A stretch of 42,913 nt of DNA, taken from Planctomycetota bacterium (GTDB taxonomy: Bacteria > Planctomycetota > PUPC01 > JACPCR01). Where the stretch lies: contig JAQBXN010000069.1 in the NCBI GenBank assembly GCA_027625095.1, positions 1 to 42,913 of the forward strand, given 5' to 3'. How positions within the stretch are numbered: the first letter of the stretch is position 1; every line of letters starts with the position of its first letter. The notes below the pieces were generated by a model, which was not told where the DNA came from, made no database searches, and was given only the letters and a program-made list of their open reading frames with translations. This document shows, in pieces, positions 26,398 through 34,716 of the stretch. Both the position numbers and the translations under genes were made by a program.

Positions 26398-27786
26398 ATG
26401 TCCAATCAGAAAAAACTGTGGAGCGGCCGATTTGAGAAGGGCCTATCTGGCATAGTCGAGCAATTCTCTGAGTCCATTTCCTTTGACCGCCGCCTGTACC
26501 GGCAGGACATCCTTGGCAGCAAGGCCCACTCAAACATGCTGGTGGAAGCAGGGCTGATGACGGCAGAGGAACGGGACGCGGTGCATGCCGGCCTTGCTGA
26601 AATTCAAAGTGAAATTGAAGCAGGCACTTTTGAATTCCGGCAGGACAGAGAAGACATCCACATGAACATCGAGGGAGCGCTCATAGAGCGCATTGGCGAT
26701 CCCGCACGAAAGCTCCACACCGCACGCAGCCGTAACGACCAGATTGCGACCGACGTTCGCCTCTATATGCGTGAAGAAATTGACGCGCTCATCCAACGAA
26801 TTCGCTCCCTTCAGCGGGCTTTGTTCGACCTTGCCGAGAAGAGTCGGGATGTCATTCTGCCTGGCTACACGCATCTTCAACGTGCCCAGCCGATACTGGC
26901 TCCACATCACCTGATGGCTTACATGGATCAGCTCGACCGCGACATGGAACGCCTTGGCGATTGCCGCCGCAGAGTGAATCGATCCCCCCTGGGCGCTGGG
27001 GCCCTGGCGGGCACGACGTTGCCGGTGAACCGGCACCAAACAAGTGAAGAACTCGGATTTGATGAGCCAATACAAAACAGCATCGATGCGGTCAGCGATC
27101 GCGATCACATCATCGAGTTAATCTCCGCATGCGCGATCATCTCGATGCACCTTTCCCGACTTGCGGAAGAATGGGTGCTTTGGGCTTCAGAGGAATTTGG
27201 GTTCATCAAGATGGACGACTCTGTAGCGACCGGATCCAGCATCATGCCTCAGAAAAAGAATCCTGACCCTATGGAACTGGTGCGGGGTAAGACGGGGCGT
27301 GTATATGGACATCTGATGTCCATTCTCACCGTTACCAAGGGATTGCCGCAGGCCTACAATCGTGACTTTCAGGAAGATAAAGAACCGCTTTTTGATGCGC
27401 TGGACACTGTATATGCCTGTCTACAGGTGACCGAGGAATTCGCTCGAAATATCGAATTCAATCGAGCGCGTATCGAAGCCTCCCTCGGACAAGGCCACCT
27501 CGATGCAACGACGCTGGCTGATTATCTTGTGCTTAAAGGCCTGCCATTCCGCAGCGCGCACGCAGTGGTCGGAAAGCTTGTCCACATCGCCGTCAACCGC
27601 TCATTGCCTTTGGACAAATTGGCTCTCAGTCAGTTTCAAGCTGAGTGTAACCTGATCGAACAGGATGTCTTCGATTTTCTCGGGGTGAAGAATTGCGTGA
27701 GACGTTTTCAGTCGTACGGCTCAACAGGACCGGGGCCGGTAGCAGACCAGATGGCTGCCTGGAAATCACGGCTTACGGGGCCATAA
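26398..27786 (+). CDS. argH: Argininosuccinate lyase
   Basis: A 462-residue protein that matches argininosuccinate lyase along its whole length. It cleaves argininosuccinate to arginine and fumarate, the last step of arginine synthesis. The fumarase-superfamily signature is TGSSIMPQKKNPD (278-290), with the catalytic Ser in the flexible loop. HTARSRNDQIATD (107-119) and GYTHLQRAQP (156-165, with the conserved His159) are also present. It begins 5 bp after the ABC ATPase stop codon; the GAGGAG within the end of that gene can serve as ribosome-binding site. No other arg gene is nearby. Confidence 0.96.
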   Translation: MSNQKKLWSGRFEKGLSGIVEQFSESISFDRRLYRQDILGSKAHSNMLVEAGLMTAEERDAVHAGLAEIQSEIEAGTFEFRQDREDIHMNIEGALIERIGDPARKLHTARSRNDQIATDVRLYMREEIDALIQRIRSLQRALFDLAEKSRDVILPGYTHLQRAQPILAPHHLMAYMDQLDRDMERLGDCRRRVNRSPLGAGALAGTTLPVNRHQTSEELGFDEPIQNSIDAVSDRDHIIELISACAIISMHLSRLAEEWVLWASEEFGFIKMDDSVATGSSIMPQKKNPDPMELVRGKTGRVYGHLMSILTVTKGLPQAYNRDFQEDKEPLFDALDTVYACLQVTEEFARNIEFNRARIEASLGQGHLDATTLADYLVLKGLPFRSAHAVVGKLVHIAVNRSLPLDKLALSQFQAECNLIEQDVFDFLGVKNCVRRFQSYGSTGPGPVADQMAAWKSRLTGP

Positions 27787-27813
27787 AAACGCCCGGATCA
27801 AAAGACCCGGGCG
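27785..27813 (-). terminator. Rho-independent terminator (reverse strand)
   Basis: On the reverse strand the stem CGCCCGG-loop-CCGGGCG (27807-27813 and 27790-27796, 7 perfect pairs, 10-nt loop) is followed directly by TTTTT (27789-27785). It should terminate the zinc-ribbon gene at 27850-28068. The same stem abuts the argH stop codon (27784-27786). In the forward direction it lacks a T-run, so for argH it is at best a weak or structural 3' end. Confidence 0.8.
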
Positions 27814-27849
27814 CTCCTCGGCCCTCGCATGATCCCAGTCGGGAATTTT

Positions 27850-28068
27850 TCAGTTGTCGCCGAATGTAGATGACGTGTCGTCAAAACCAACGAGTCTGTC
27901 GACAGAGCCAAGCCCGGCAACGGAGGCAGTCTGACGAATTCGGCCTTCCTTAGAATTTTTCTGATGACACTTGGGGCAAATCCGATGACAGCGATCGGTG
28001 TACATCGTTCGCCCGCATTTGAGACATCCTAACAACTTTTTGCTTCGATTTGCTTCGCGCATCGTCAT
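27850..28068 (-). CDS. Small zinc-ribbon protein
   Basis: A 72-residue protein with a zinc-ribbon core: C15-x2-C18 (CLKCGR) and C31-x2-C34 (ICPKCHQKN), with an additional C27 and H28 between. Small proteins with this CxxC...RICPxC layout occur in many bacteria and are mostly uncharacterised; nucleic-acid or protein binding is likely. The rest is polar and probably flexible. ATG 28068 is preceded by AGGAG about 12 bases upstream, and a second in-frame ATG lies two codons in. A reverse-strand terminator lies just downstream, supporting an independent unit inserted between the ABC/argH pair and the permease. Confidence 0.75.
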   Translation of the reverse strand: MTMREANRSKKLLGCLKCGRTMYTDRCHRICPKCHQKNSKEGRIRQTASVAGLGSVDRLVGFDDTSSTFGDN

Positions 28069-28462
28069 GATAAGCTATGCTCCTGGAAAGGTTTAGGGGT
28101 AAAGGGCTTGACACCAGCCACGCTGAAAACACTCGGACAATCGGGTGGGCGCTTTCTTTTCGGAGTTGGGAGACCGATTAGAAGTCCCGCGAATCAAGTT
28201 TTGATTTCGTTCCATAAATTGAACGAGCGTTGTTGCTCGCAAAGCAACATCCATACCGCTTGACTGCCGATTCCTGGAATAGAATAGCGAACCTGACCGT
28301 TGTTCGTCATTAAGTCTTTTGTAAAAGTGCAACTAGCGTATTTTTTGTCAAGCATTGCCCTGCATAATTACTGATTATCACCCTGTGCAAGGTGTGGAGC
28401 GCACAGAAACTGTAGTGATTATTTATCGCCTCTCTTCTTTTTTGTAGGTTAAACGACCCAGC
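28069..28462. other. Divergent spacer upstream of the zinc-ribbon and ABC permease genes
   Basis: This 394-bp region should hold the promoters of both flanking genes. Candidate hexamers (TTGACA at 28108-28113, TTGTCA at 28345-28350) have no well-spaced -10 partner. The sequence becomes A+T-rich near 28320-28450, ending in a pyrimidine tract before the permease start. I see no gene or recognisable riboswitch. Confidence 0.5.
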
Positions 28463-30139
28463 ATGCAGCCTTTCTCGATCCTGCTTCAGCTTAGAATTCG
28501 GCAGTTGGTCAATCGGCTCCGATCCCTGCATCGGGAATCAAAGTTGAAGATCGCTGTAGTAGGCGGCCTTGGATTCATCCTCTGGGCGGGGCTCTTCCTT
28601 TTCTTTTTCCAGAGCTTTCGTTTTCTCGACAGGTTCTTCACACCTGAATCACAGGATCTGAGACTGGCCGACCCGTTCACTCCTACGATGATGGCCTTTT
28701 TTTATATTTCCCTGTTTCTAATGCTGATATTCAGCAATGCGGTGATTTCCTACTCTTCCCTGTTTCGCTCGAATGAAACAAAGTATTTGATCACCTGTCC
28801 GATAAAACATGAGACGATTTTCCTCCACAAATACATCGAATCCCTGATCTTCAGTTCGTGGGCATTTTTTGTGCTCGCCCTGCCACTGTCATTGGCTTAT
28901 GGGTTGGTCATTGAAGCGGGGCCGGGTTTTTACTTCAGTTCGGTTTGTTTCTTTGGTTTTTTCTCCATGATTCCAGCCGCTATCGGAGCTCTGCTGGCAT
29001 TAGTTGTCTCAGCGGTGGTGCCAGCGAAACCAACCAAAGCGTTAGTTGCACTTATCGCTGCATCCCTGGCCGTCATGGTATGGTTGGTGGCGCAGATCCT
29101 GAACACGACGCACGAGGGATATGACAGTGCCTGGGTTTATGGCATTTTGGATAAGATCCGCTTCGTACGGAGTGAGTTCGTACCGAGCTACTGGGTTTCG
29201 AAGGGGCTGGAATCTTCGGCTCGGGGCAAGTGGTTGGATGCATCCTACTTCCTCGGACTTGTCGCCAGCAACGGCTTGATGGCGACGCTGGTTGGCGTCT
29301 GGACCGCCGGGCGCCTTTACCCGTCTGCCTGGTCAAAAGTCACTGACGGCAAAGATAAGAAACGCTACACAAGCAGGCGGTGGCTCAATCTCTCTGACCG
29401 CTGGCTGACCATGCGGCTGCTGATCGACAAAGACTTCACGATCTTTCGGCGCGACCCTGTGCAGTGGACCCAATGTGCGATCCTGTTCGGGCTGCTGGGA
29501 ATCTACATCCTGAATCTGAAGACATTTCGATTCGATGCGGAAAGCCTCATCTGGAGAAACTCGACCGCCTTCTTAAATCTGACCGCCACCAGCCTCGTGC
29601 TGGCGACACTGACGACCCGTTTCATCTTCCCGCTGCTCAGTCTTGAGGGAAAACGATTCTGGATTCTTGGATTGCTGCCGATTCGCCGTGAGACACTCCT
29701 GTATGGGAAGTTCTGGTACTCGTTGGCGATTTCGTTGACGATCAGTGAAGTGCTCATCGTCATTTCAAATCTGATGCTGTCTACACCGATGGAAATACGA
29801 ATTCTGCATGGGGTGACGGTCGCGTTCATCTGTCTGGCGCTTTCGGCGCTTTCTGTGGGACTGAGCGCCATTTATCCAGATCTGAAGGAGGATAACCCTT
29901 CCAAGATCGTCAGCGGCTTCGGGGGTACCCTGAATCTGATAATCAGTCTGGGTTACGTGGTAACGGTGGTGGTGCTCGAGGCCGTACCGTGCCATCTTTA
30001 CTTTACCAATGTCATAGACGAGCCTGAGCTGAAATTCTGGGCTGGAATTGGCGTTAGCGTGGTGGTGCTGCTGACAGCGGCCATGATTGCGATCCCTTTG
30101 TGGCTTGGCGTGCGTGCAATCAGAAAGATGGAGATCTAA
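28463..30139 (+). CDS. Putative ABC exporter permease, multi-spanning
   Basis: A 558-residue integral membrane protein with roughly a dozen hydrophobic segments. The first ones are near residues 30-52 (AVVGGLGFILWAGLFLFFF), 72-100 and 125-150, and the last is near 525-548. The cytoplasmic loop TKYLITCPIKHETIFLHKY and the motif FWILGLLPIRRETLLYGKFW resemble coupling loops seen in ABC-2-type permeases. No catalytic motif is present. It is the best candidate partner of the ATPase at 25655-26392, although argH and a reversed gene lie between. There is no clear Shine-Dalgarno sequence at ATG 28463. The substrate is unknown. Confidence 0.65.
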   Translation: MQPFSILLQLRIRQLVNRLRSLHRESKLKIAVVGGLGFILWAGLFLFFFQSFRFLDRFFTPESQDLRLADPFTPTMMAFFYISLFLMLIFSNAVISYSSLFRSNETKYLITCPIKHETIFLHKYIESLIFSSWAFFVLALPLSLAYGLVIEAGPGFYFSSVCFFGFFSMIPAAIGALLALVVSAVVPAKPTKALVALIAASLAVMVWLVAQILNTTHEGYDSAWVYGILDKIRFVRSEFVPSYWVSKGLESSARGKWLDASYFLGLVASNGLMATLVGVWTAGRLYPSAWSKVTDGKDKKRYTSRRWLNLSDRWLTMRLLIDKDFTIFRRDPVQWTQCAILFGLLGIYILNLKTFRFDAESLIWRNSTAFLNLTATSLVLATLTTRFIFPLLSLEGKRFWILGLLPIRRETLLYGKFWYSLAISLTISEVLIVISNLMLSTPMEIRILHGVTVAFICLALSALSVGLSAIYPDLKEDNPSKIVSGFGGTLNLIISLGYVVTVVVLEAVPCHLYFTNVIDEPELKFWAGIGVSVVVLLTAAMIAIPLWLGVRAIRKMEI

Positions 30140-30208
30140 TCCCCTCCCCTTTGCCATCCGTAAGTCACAGCCATAAGATGCCGCCCCGCTCCCCCTCCTG
30201 GCGACCCA

Positions 30209-31930
30209 ATGCACAAACGGTGGAACATCCTCAGGTCTGACGACGCAACTCGGGACAAGCTGGTTCGCGAGCTCAATATCTCTCCCCTCATCGCTCATTT
30301 GATGGTAACCCGTGGCTACACTGAGAGGGAAGCTGCCGAAGAGTTTCTCTGGCCCAGGTTGTCGCAGCTCCATTCACCGGATTCCCTGCCGGATATCGGA
30401 AAGGCCGTTGAGCGAATCCGTCGTGCGGTTCGCAATCGTGAGAAAATTGTCGTCTACGGCGATTACGATGTCGATGGCACGACCGGGTCGGCTGTTCTTC
30501 TCAAGTTTTTTGAGCAGCTCGACTACAAGGCCGAATTCTATATCCCGCATCGTGTAGATGAAGGATACGGCCTCAACATGAATGCGGTGAAGGAACTCAT
30601 TGAAGGCGGAATGAATCTGATGATCACGGTCGATTGCGGTTCGAGAGCCGTTGAAGAAATCGAGCTCATGCAGGGCTCAGGGATCGACGTCATCGTGACC
30701 GATCACCATGAGCTGGGCGATGACTTGCCGCCCGCGTTTGCGGTCATCAATCCCAAGACCTCCAGGAGCGAATATCCCTTCGACGGGCTCTGCGGCTCTG
30801 CGGTCGCATTCAAACTGGCATGGGCCCTGTCGCAGGCATTCTCGGAGCAGAAAAGGGTTGCGGAGGGTTACCGGAAATTTCTGATGATGTCCCTCTCTTA
30901 TGTGGCCATGGGGACTGTTGCAGACGTCGTTCCCCTGGTGGGAGAGAACCGCATAATCACTCGATTCGGCCTGACAGCACTCCGTGAATCGCCCACGCCA
31001 GGCATCCTCGCATTGAAAGAAAAGGCAGGCATTGTCGACCGGCCGATAAAGGCAAACGACATCGGGTTTAGACTCGGCCCCAGGATCAACGCAGCAGGCC
31101 GGATGGGCCACGCCCGGGATGCGCTGGAGCTCCTGACCACCGACGACGTACCCAGAGCGCAGGAATTGGCCGTCCTTCTGGAGGACCAGAATAACGCCCG
31201 CAAAAAACTTGTGAAGGACATCCATATCAAAGCCGAGGAACAAATCGAAGAACTCGGCCTCGCTGAAGACCCGATCATCGTTATCGGTGATATAGACTGG
31301 CACATCGGTGTCCTGGGTATTGTCGCCTCCCGTATCGTAGACAAACACTGTCGGCCCTGTGTCGCGGTAGCCCTGAACGGTGAGACCGGCAAAGGCTCCG
31401 CCCGATCCATCAAAGGCTTCGATATCACCGAGGCGATGAAATCCTGTGCAGATATTCTGAAGAGCTTTGGTGGACACACCATGGCTGCCGGCATGTCGAT
31501 TGAGTGCAGTGAGTTTGAAAACTTCAGGAAACGAATGGTCGATTATGGCCGCGAACACCTGACGGAAGAAATCCTGATGTCCGAAATCAAAATAGATGCC
31601 GAAGTGCTTCTGACACAACTGCATCAAGACGAAGTCAACACCCTCAAGATGCTCGAACCGTTCGGTATGGGAAACCCGAAACCGGTATTTGCAGCAACGG
31701 GTCTCACCATCGCCGGCCAGCCCAGATTCATGGGCGATGGGACGCACGTCCGGTTCTATGTGCGACAGGGCGCGGTGTCGCTACAGGTGATCGCATTCGG
31801 CTTTGCCAGAGAGTTGGCTCCATTCCTCGAAGACGGCCGTGCATGCTCAGTGGCATTCACACCAGAGGTAAAAACATACCGGGGCGCAACCAATGTTGAA
31901 TTGACCGCAATCGATGTGAAATTTGAATGA
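30209..31930 (+). CDS. recJ: Single-stranded-DNA-specific exonuclease RecJ
   Basis: A 573-residue protein of normal RecJ length. It degrades single-stranded DNA 5' to 3' in recombinational, mismatch and base-excision repair. The DHH-family motifs are YGDYDVDGTTG (83-93), VDCGS (141-145) and DHH (165-167), which bind the catalytic metals. The DHHA1 region includes LGPRINAAGRMGHARDALEL and GKGSARSIKGFD, followed by FGGHTMAAGMSI. The C-terminal oligonucleotide-binding domain (MLEPFGMGNPKPVF onward) is present. ATG 30209 lies 69 bp after the permease stop and has no recognisable Shine-Dalgarno sequence, but the N-terminal MHKRW start fits the family. Confidence 0.95.
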   Translation: MHKRWNILRSDDATRDKLVRELNISPLIAHLMVTRGYTEREAAEEFLWPRLSQLHSPDSLPDIGKAVERIRRAVRNREKIVVYGDYDVDGTTGSAVLLKFFEQLDYKAEFYIPHRVDEGYGLNMNAVKELIEGGMNLMITVDCGSRAVEEIELMQGSGIDVIVTDHHELGDDLPPAFAVINPKTSRSEYPFDGLCGSAVAFKLAWALSQAFSEQKRVAEGYRKFLMMSLSYVAMGTVADVVPLVGENRIITRFGLTALRESPTPGILALKEKAGIVDRPIKANDIGFRLGPRINAAGRMGHARDALELLTTDDVPRAQELAVLLEDQNNARKKLVKDIHIKAEEQIEELGLAEDPIIVIGDIDWHIGVLGIVASRIVDKHCRPCVAVALNGETGKGSARSIKGFDITEAMKSCADILKSFGGHTMAAGMSIECSEFENFRKRMVDYGREHLTEEILMSEIKIDAEVLLTQLHQDEVNTLKMLEPFGMGNPKPVFAATGLTIAGQPRFMGDGTHVRFYVRQGAVSLQVIAFGFARELAPFLEDGRACSVAFTPEVKTYRGATNVELTAIDVKFE

Positions 31931-31940
31931 CCTCCGAACT

Positions 31941-31963
31941 CTTCAGGCTGCGGAAGCCTGAAG
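31941..31963 (+). terminator. Possible recJ 3' stem-loop
   Basis: A perfect 9-bp stem CTTCAGGCT (31941-31949) with AGCCTGAAG (31955-31963) and a 5-nt loop lies 10 bp after the recJ stop. There is no T-run, so termination is uncertain; it could instead protect the mRNA 3' end. The heptamer array starts three bases later. Confidence 0.4.
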
Positions 31964-31965
31964 TT

Positions 31966-32007
31966 CAGGATTCAGGATTCAAGATTCAAGATTCAGGATT
32001 CAAGATT
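31966..32007. repeat. Heptamer tandem repeat, 6 x CA(G/A)GATT
   Basis: Six contiguous 7-bp units read CAGGATT, CAGGATT, CAAGATT, CAAGATT, CAGGATT and CAAGATT. Further heptamers follow at 32059-32077 (GGTCTAA twice plus a partial unit) and 32083-32103 (CAGGGTT, TAGGATT, CAGGGTT). Confidence 0.9.
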
Positions 32008-32192
32008 CAGAGGTCTGCAATCGTGGTCTCCACGCTCCGCGGGGAGTCTTCTTTCTTCGGTCTAAGGTCTAAGGTCTTCCTTCAGGGTTTAGGATTCAGG
32101 GTTCATTCCTTGCCGTCACAAGCTGACACCTGTGCAGCAAAACACCAGGCAGCGTTGCTCCCAGTTTCATTTTTGACGGGTAACCTACTCAT

Positions 32193-32236
32193 ACTCCAAC
32201 ACTCCAACACTCCAACACTCCCCCGCTCCAACACTC
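32193..32236. repeat. Octamer tandem repeat, ACTCCAAC type
   Basis: Three perfect ACTCCAAC units (32193-32216) are followed by ACTC, a C-rich interruption and another CTCCAACACTC. The unit is nearly the same as the ACTCCACC octamer in the kinase gene at 7579-7646. Confidence 0.85.
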
Positions 32237-32249
32237 TTCTCCTTCTCCC

Positions 32250-33260
32250 ATGGCTGCTGATTTTCCGAATTTCTGTCGACAGTTTGCTACCATGGTCAGC
32301 GCGGGGCTGACCATCTCGAGAGCTTTGGAGGTGCTCTCCAAAGAGGGCTACGGCAGGCTGAGGCGGGTCGCCGTATCCATGCGTAACGAGATTGCATCGG
32401 GCAGCACACTGACTGACGCTGCAAGTAAACATCCGAGGGTATTCTCGAAACTTCATATCAACATGTTCAGGGCGGGCGAGAAAAGCGGGCACCTGGAGTC
32501 GGTGCTCTACAAAATGGCCGAGACCGCTGAGAAGCAGGCCAAGCTGAAAAAGGAGATCATCGGAGCGATGATCTACCCGACACTGCTTTTGCATGCCGGA
32601 GCTGTTATTCCGGCCTTCATTACCTGGATTCTGGCCGATGCCATGAAAGACATGAACAAAGGTGCAGCAGCAGAGCCTTCAGCAAATCCGGTGATGCTGG
32701 TCGCCGCGATTCTGGGGCCCTTTTACTTCCTGCTGTTCATGGTCCTGTTTCTGAGCAAATACGGTGGACTGGTGCCGCCAATCAAGTGGCTGATGGACGC
32801 GGTCTTCTACGCCATACCATTTGTGGGAGGTACCATTCGCAAGATCGGTATCGCCAGATTTGCCCGAACCTTTGACGCTATTTACAGCGCCGGACTCAGC
32901 ATGGTAGAGGCTGTCGGCTCGGGCGCCGAAGCAACAGGTAACGCCGTCATGGAATTCAGACTGAAGAAAGCACAGCAAGGCCTTCTTAATGGCCAGCCTC
33001 TGGCGGAGGCGATCGCCGATTGCGGGGCATTCAATCCCATGGTCAACAGCATGATCGCCACCGGTGAGGAGAGTGGGAAACTGGAGGAGATGTTCGAAAA
33101 GATATGCGAGAACGCCGAGTTCGAAGCAGAAATGGCAATCAAACGGTTGTCCAAGGTTATTCCGGGCCTGATTTACGGATGTGTCGCTATCTGGATTGGA
33201 ATGCTCGTAATCAATATTTTCGGCAATTACGTGAACATGTTGAATTCCATCGGCGGATAG
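32250..33260 (+). CDS. Type II secretion system F-domain (GspF/PilC-like) protein
   Basis: A 336-residue inner-membrane platform protein with two T2SS-F domains. The first begins FCRQFATMVSAGLTISRALEVL (about 7-28). The second is FARTFDAIYSAGLSMVEAV (about 203-221), each followed by the family's GEKSGHLE or GEESGKLEEM motif. Three transmembrane stretches are visible, near residues 108-132, 148-172 and 304-328. The usual N-terminal 60 or so residues before the first F domain are missing, making it shorter than classical GspF. No GspE-type ATPase, pilin or secretin is nearby, so it is an orphan here and its system is unknown. The start lies directly after the octamer repeats and lacks a Shine-Dalgarno sequence. 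Confidence 0.85.
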   Translation: MAADFPNFCRQFATMVSAGLTISRALEVLSKEGYGRLRRVAVSMRNEIASGSTLTDAASKHPRVFSKLHINMFRAGEKSGHLESVLYKMAETAEKQAKLKKEIIGAMIYPTLLLHAGAVIPAFITWILADAMKDMNKGAAAEPSANPVMLVAAILGPFYFLLFMVLFLSKYGGLVPPIKWLMDAVFYAIPFVGGTIRKIGIARFARTFDAIYSAGLSMVEAVGSGAEATGNAVMEFRLKKAQQGLLNGQPLAEAIADCGAFNPMVNSMIATGEESGKLEEMFEKICENAEFEAEMAIKRLSKVIPGLIYGCVAIWIGMLVINIFGNYVNMLNSIGG

Positions 33261-33361
33261 CCGGCCAAGGGGCACGTAAGCGGGCCTTATGGACTTTTCT
33301 CTTCGTCTTTCTCTTCTTGTTTGTCTCCACTCTTCGTGTTCGACCTTCCCCCTCGCGCCTA

Positions 33362-33390
33362 TTGACTTGAGTTAGGGGCGACGCTACATT
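33362..33390 (+). promoter_or_regulatory. Predicted sigma-70-type promoter for the HEAT-repeat gene
   Basis: TTGACT (33362-33367) and TACATT (33385-33390) are separated by exactly 17 bp. The matches are five of six in the -35 hexamer and four of six in the -10 hexamer. It lies about 70 bp upstream of ATG 33459 in the 198-bp gap after the secretion-F gene, suggesting an independent transcription unit. Confidence 0.55.
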
Positions 33391-33458
33391 TTCCCGCCCA
33401 CCCACCTTTTCGGCCCGCCTCCTATAGTTCCAAGCCATCCTCAGACTCCCCGTTCTGC

Positions 33459-34631
33459 ATGAAAAATATGCCCGAAAAATCTGCGAACCGTAATCAAGAG
33501 GTCAAGTTTCGTTCCACCCAGACGCAGAAAAAAGTTATCACCGTCGAGAACGACAAAGGGATGGAAAACCTCCCCCTTGAAGAGAAGCTGAAGCTCCTCA
33601 AAGAAATCGAGGAAATGGGAGACTGGCGCGGGCTTTACGAAGACATGTATTCCACATGGCTCGAAGATAAGAACGACGAAGTTCGCCGTCTCTCGGCCGC
33701 GGCATTCTGGGATTTTCCTGACGAGGAATTTATCGACATTCTCATGAAGCGTGCACTCGAAGATCCGGATGACACGGTCTGCGCAGAGTGCGTCTCATCG
33801 TTGGGACGGTTCATTTATGAAGGCTTCGTTTCCGAAGACATGCTCGAAGATGACTTCAATGAGGTAAAAGAATTTCTCTACGCAATCGCCACCGAGCCAA
33901 CCCAGCCGGATATCATTCGTTGCAGGGCGCTGGAGTCCCTCAGTTTTGATAACACCGATAGCAGAATTACCGCACTCATTGACCAGGCGTATACAGAGCA
34001 GGACCTCCAGTGGAAAAGTTCAGCCATTTTTTCCATGGGGCGTTCTCATAATTCCAAGTGGACGAATACGATTCTCAAGGAGATGAATTCCAAGATTCGC
34101 CGCCTTCGCATTCAGGCTGTTATCGCGGCCCGTGAAGGTTACGTGAGAGAAGCCACCCCTCAGCTCATTCAATACACTCAAGACTCCGACAAAGAGATTC
34201 GGCTGCTCGCCATATCTGGATTACCTTTCGCTCGCGGCGAAGGTGCAATCGAAGCACTTGAAGTCGCTGCTGCGGACGATGACCTCGCGGTTGTCGAGGC
34301 CGCCGAAAAGGCGATTGACGATTATTTCGGGCTGGAGGATGAGGAATTCTCAGACACGGACCGGGTCGACGTCCGTCTTGGCAAGGTGTCGGATATTGAG
34401 ATCCTGGATTCAGCGAAAATTCAGGAACGAATTGCCAACGCCGCCAGCAAGATAGCAAAAAAGAAGGAGGCCAGGGCGAAAAAGAAGAGGGAGGACGATG
34501 CTGAGGATGAAGAGGAAGAAGGCCTGGATGGGGATGAGGAAGTCATCCTGCCTGACATCGCAGAAGATAGCGAGAGCGAGGAGGAGGTAGATGACTTGGA
34601 CCAAGTGGAAAAACCGAATGATGACATCTGA
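33459..34631 (+). CDS. HEAT-repeat protein with charged C-terminal tail
   Basis: A 390-residue soluble protein. Helical HEAT-like repeats cover about residues 70-290. Examples are DKNDEVRRLSAAAFWDFPDE, DPDDTVCAECVSSLGRF, DSDKEIRLLAISGLPFA and DDDLAVVEAAEKAIDDYFG. Residues 320-350 are Lys/Arg/Ala-rich and 350-390 very acidic (EDEEEEGLDGDEE). No enzyme motif is visible. HEAT repeats form superhelical scaffolds for protein-protein contacts, so a scaffolding role is likely; the partner is unknown. A second ATG lies at 33468. It has its own predicted promoter and is convergent with the next gene across an 85-bp gap. Confidence 0.75.
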   Translation: MKNMPEKSANRNQEVKFRSTQTQKKVITVENDKGMENLPLEEKLKLLKEIEEMGDWRGLYEDMYSTWLEDKNDEVRRLSAAAFWDFPDEEFIDILMKRALEDPDDTVCAECVSSLGRFIYEGFVSEDMLEDDFNEVKEFLYAIATEPTQPDIIRCRALESLSFDNTDSRITALIDQAYTEQDLQWKSSAIFSMGRSHNSKWTNTILKEMNSKIRRLRIQAVIAAREGYVREATPQLIQYTQDSDKEIRLLAISGLPFARGEGAIEALEVAAADDDLAVVEAAEKAIDDYFGLEDEEFSDTDRVDVRLGKVSDIEILDSAKIQERIANAASKIAKKKEARAKKKREDDAEDEEEEGLDGDEEVILPDIAEDSESEEEVDDLDQVEKPNDDI

Positions 34632-34716
34632 GTGACATCTCCGGTTATCAATTGAACCTGTCGCCCCCACTCTGAAGCGGCGAACGAATCCGGGCACGTA
34701 CCAGCCAGTCGCTCGC

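Larger units (their letters stand above)
31931..32249. other. Spacer filled with short tandem repeats
   Basis: This 319-bp gap between recJ and the secretion-F gene holds a hairpin (31941-31963), three heptamer arrays (31966-32007, 32059-32077, 32083-32103) and an octamer array (32193-32236). The central part (32104-32192) shows nothing recognisable. No promoter was identified. Confidence 0.8.

Noticed and set aside
30677..31747. A 356-codon open frame antisense to recJ.
   Set aside because: The forward strand encodes an unmistakable RecJ with all motifs; the antisense frame has no recognisable domain.
31966..32236. CRISPR-like array.
   Set aside because: The units are contiguous 7-8 bp repeats without spacers, and no cas gene is present.
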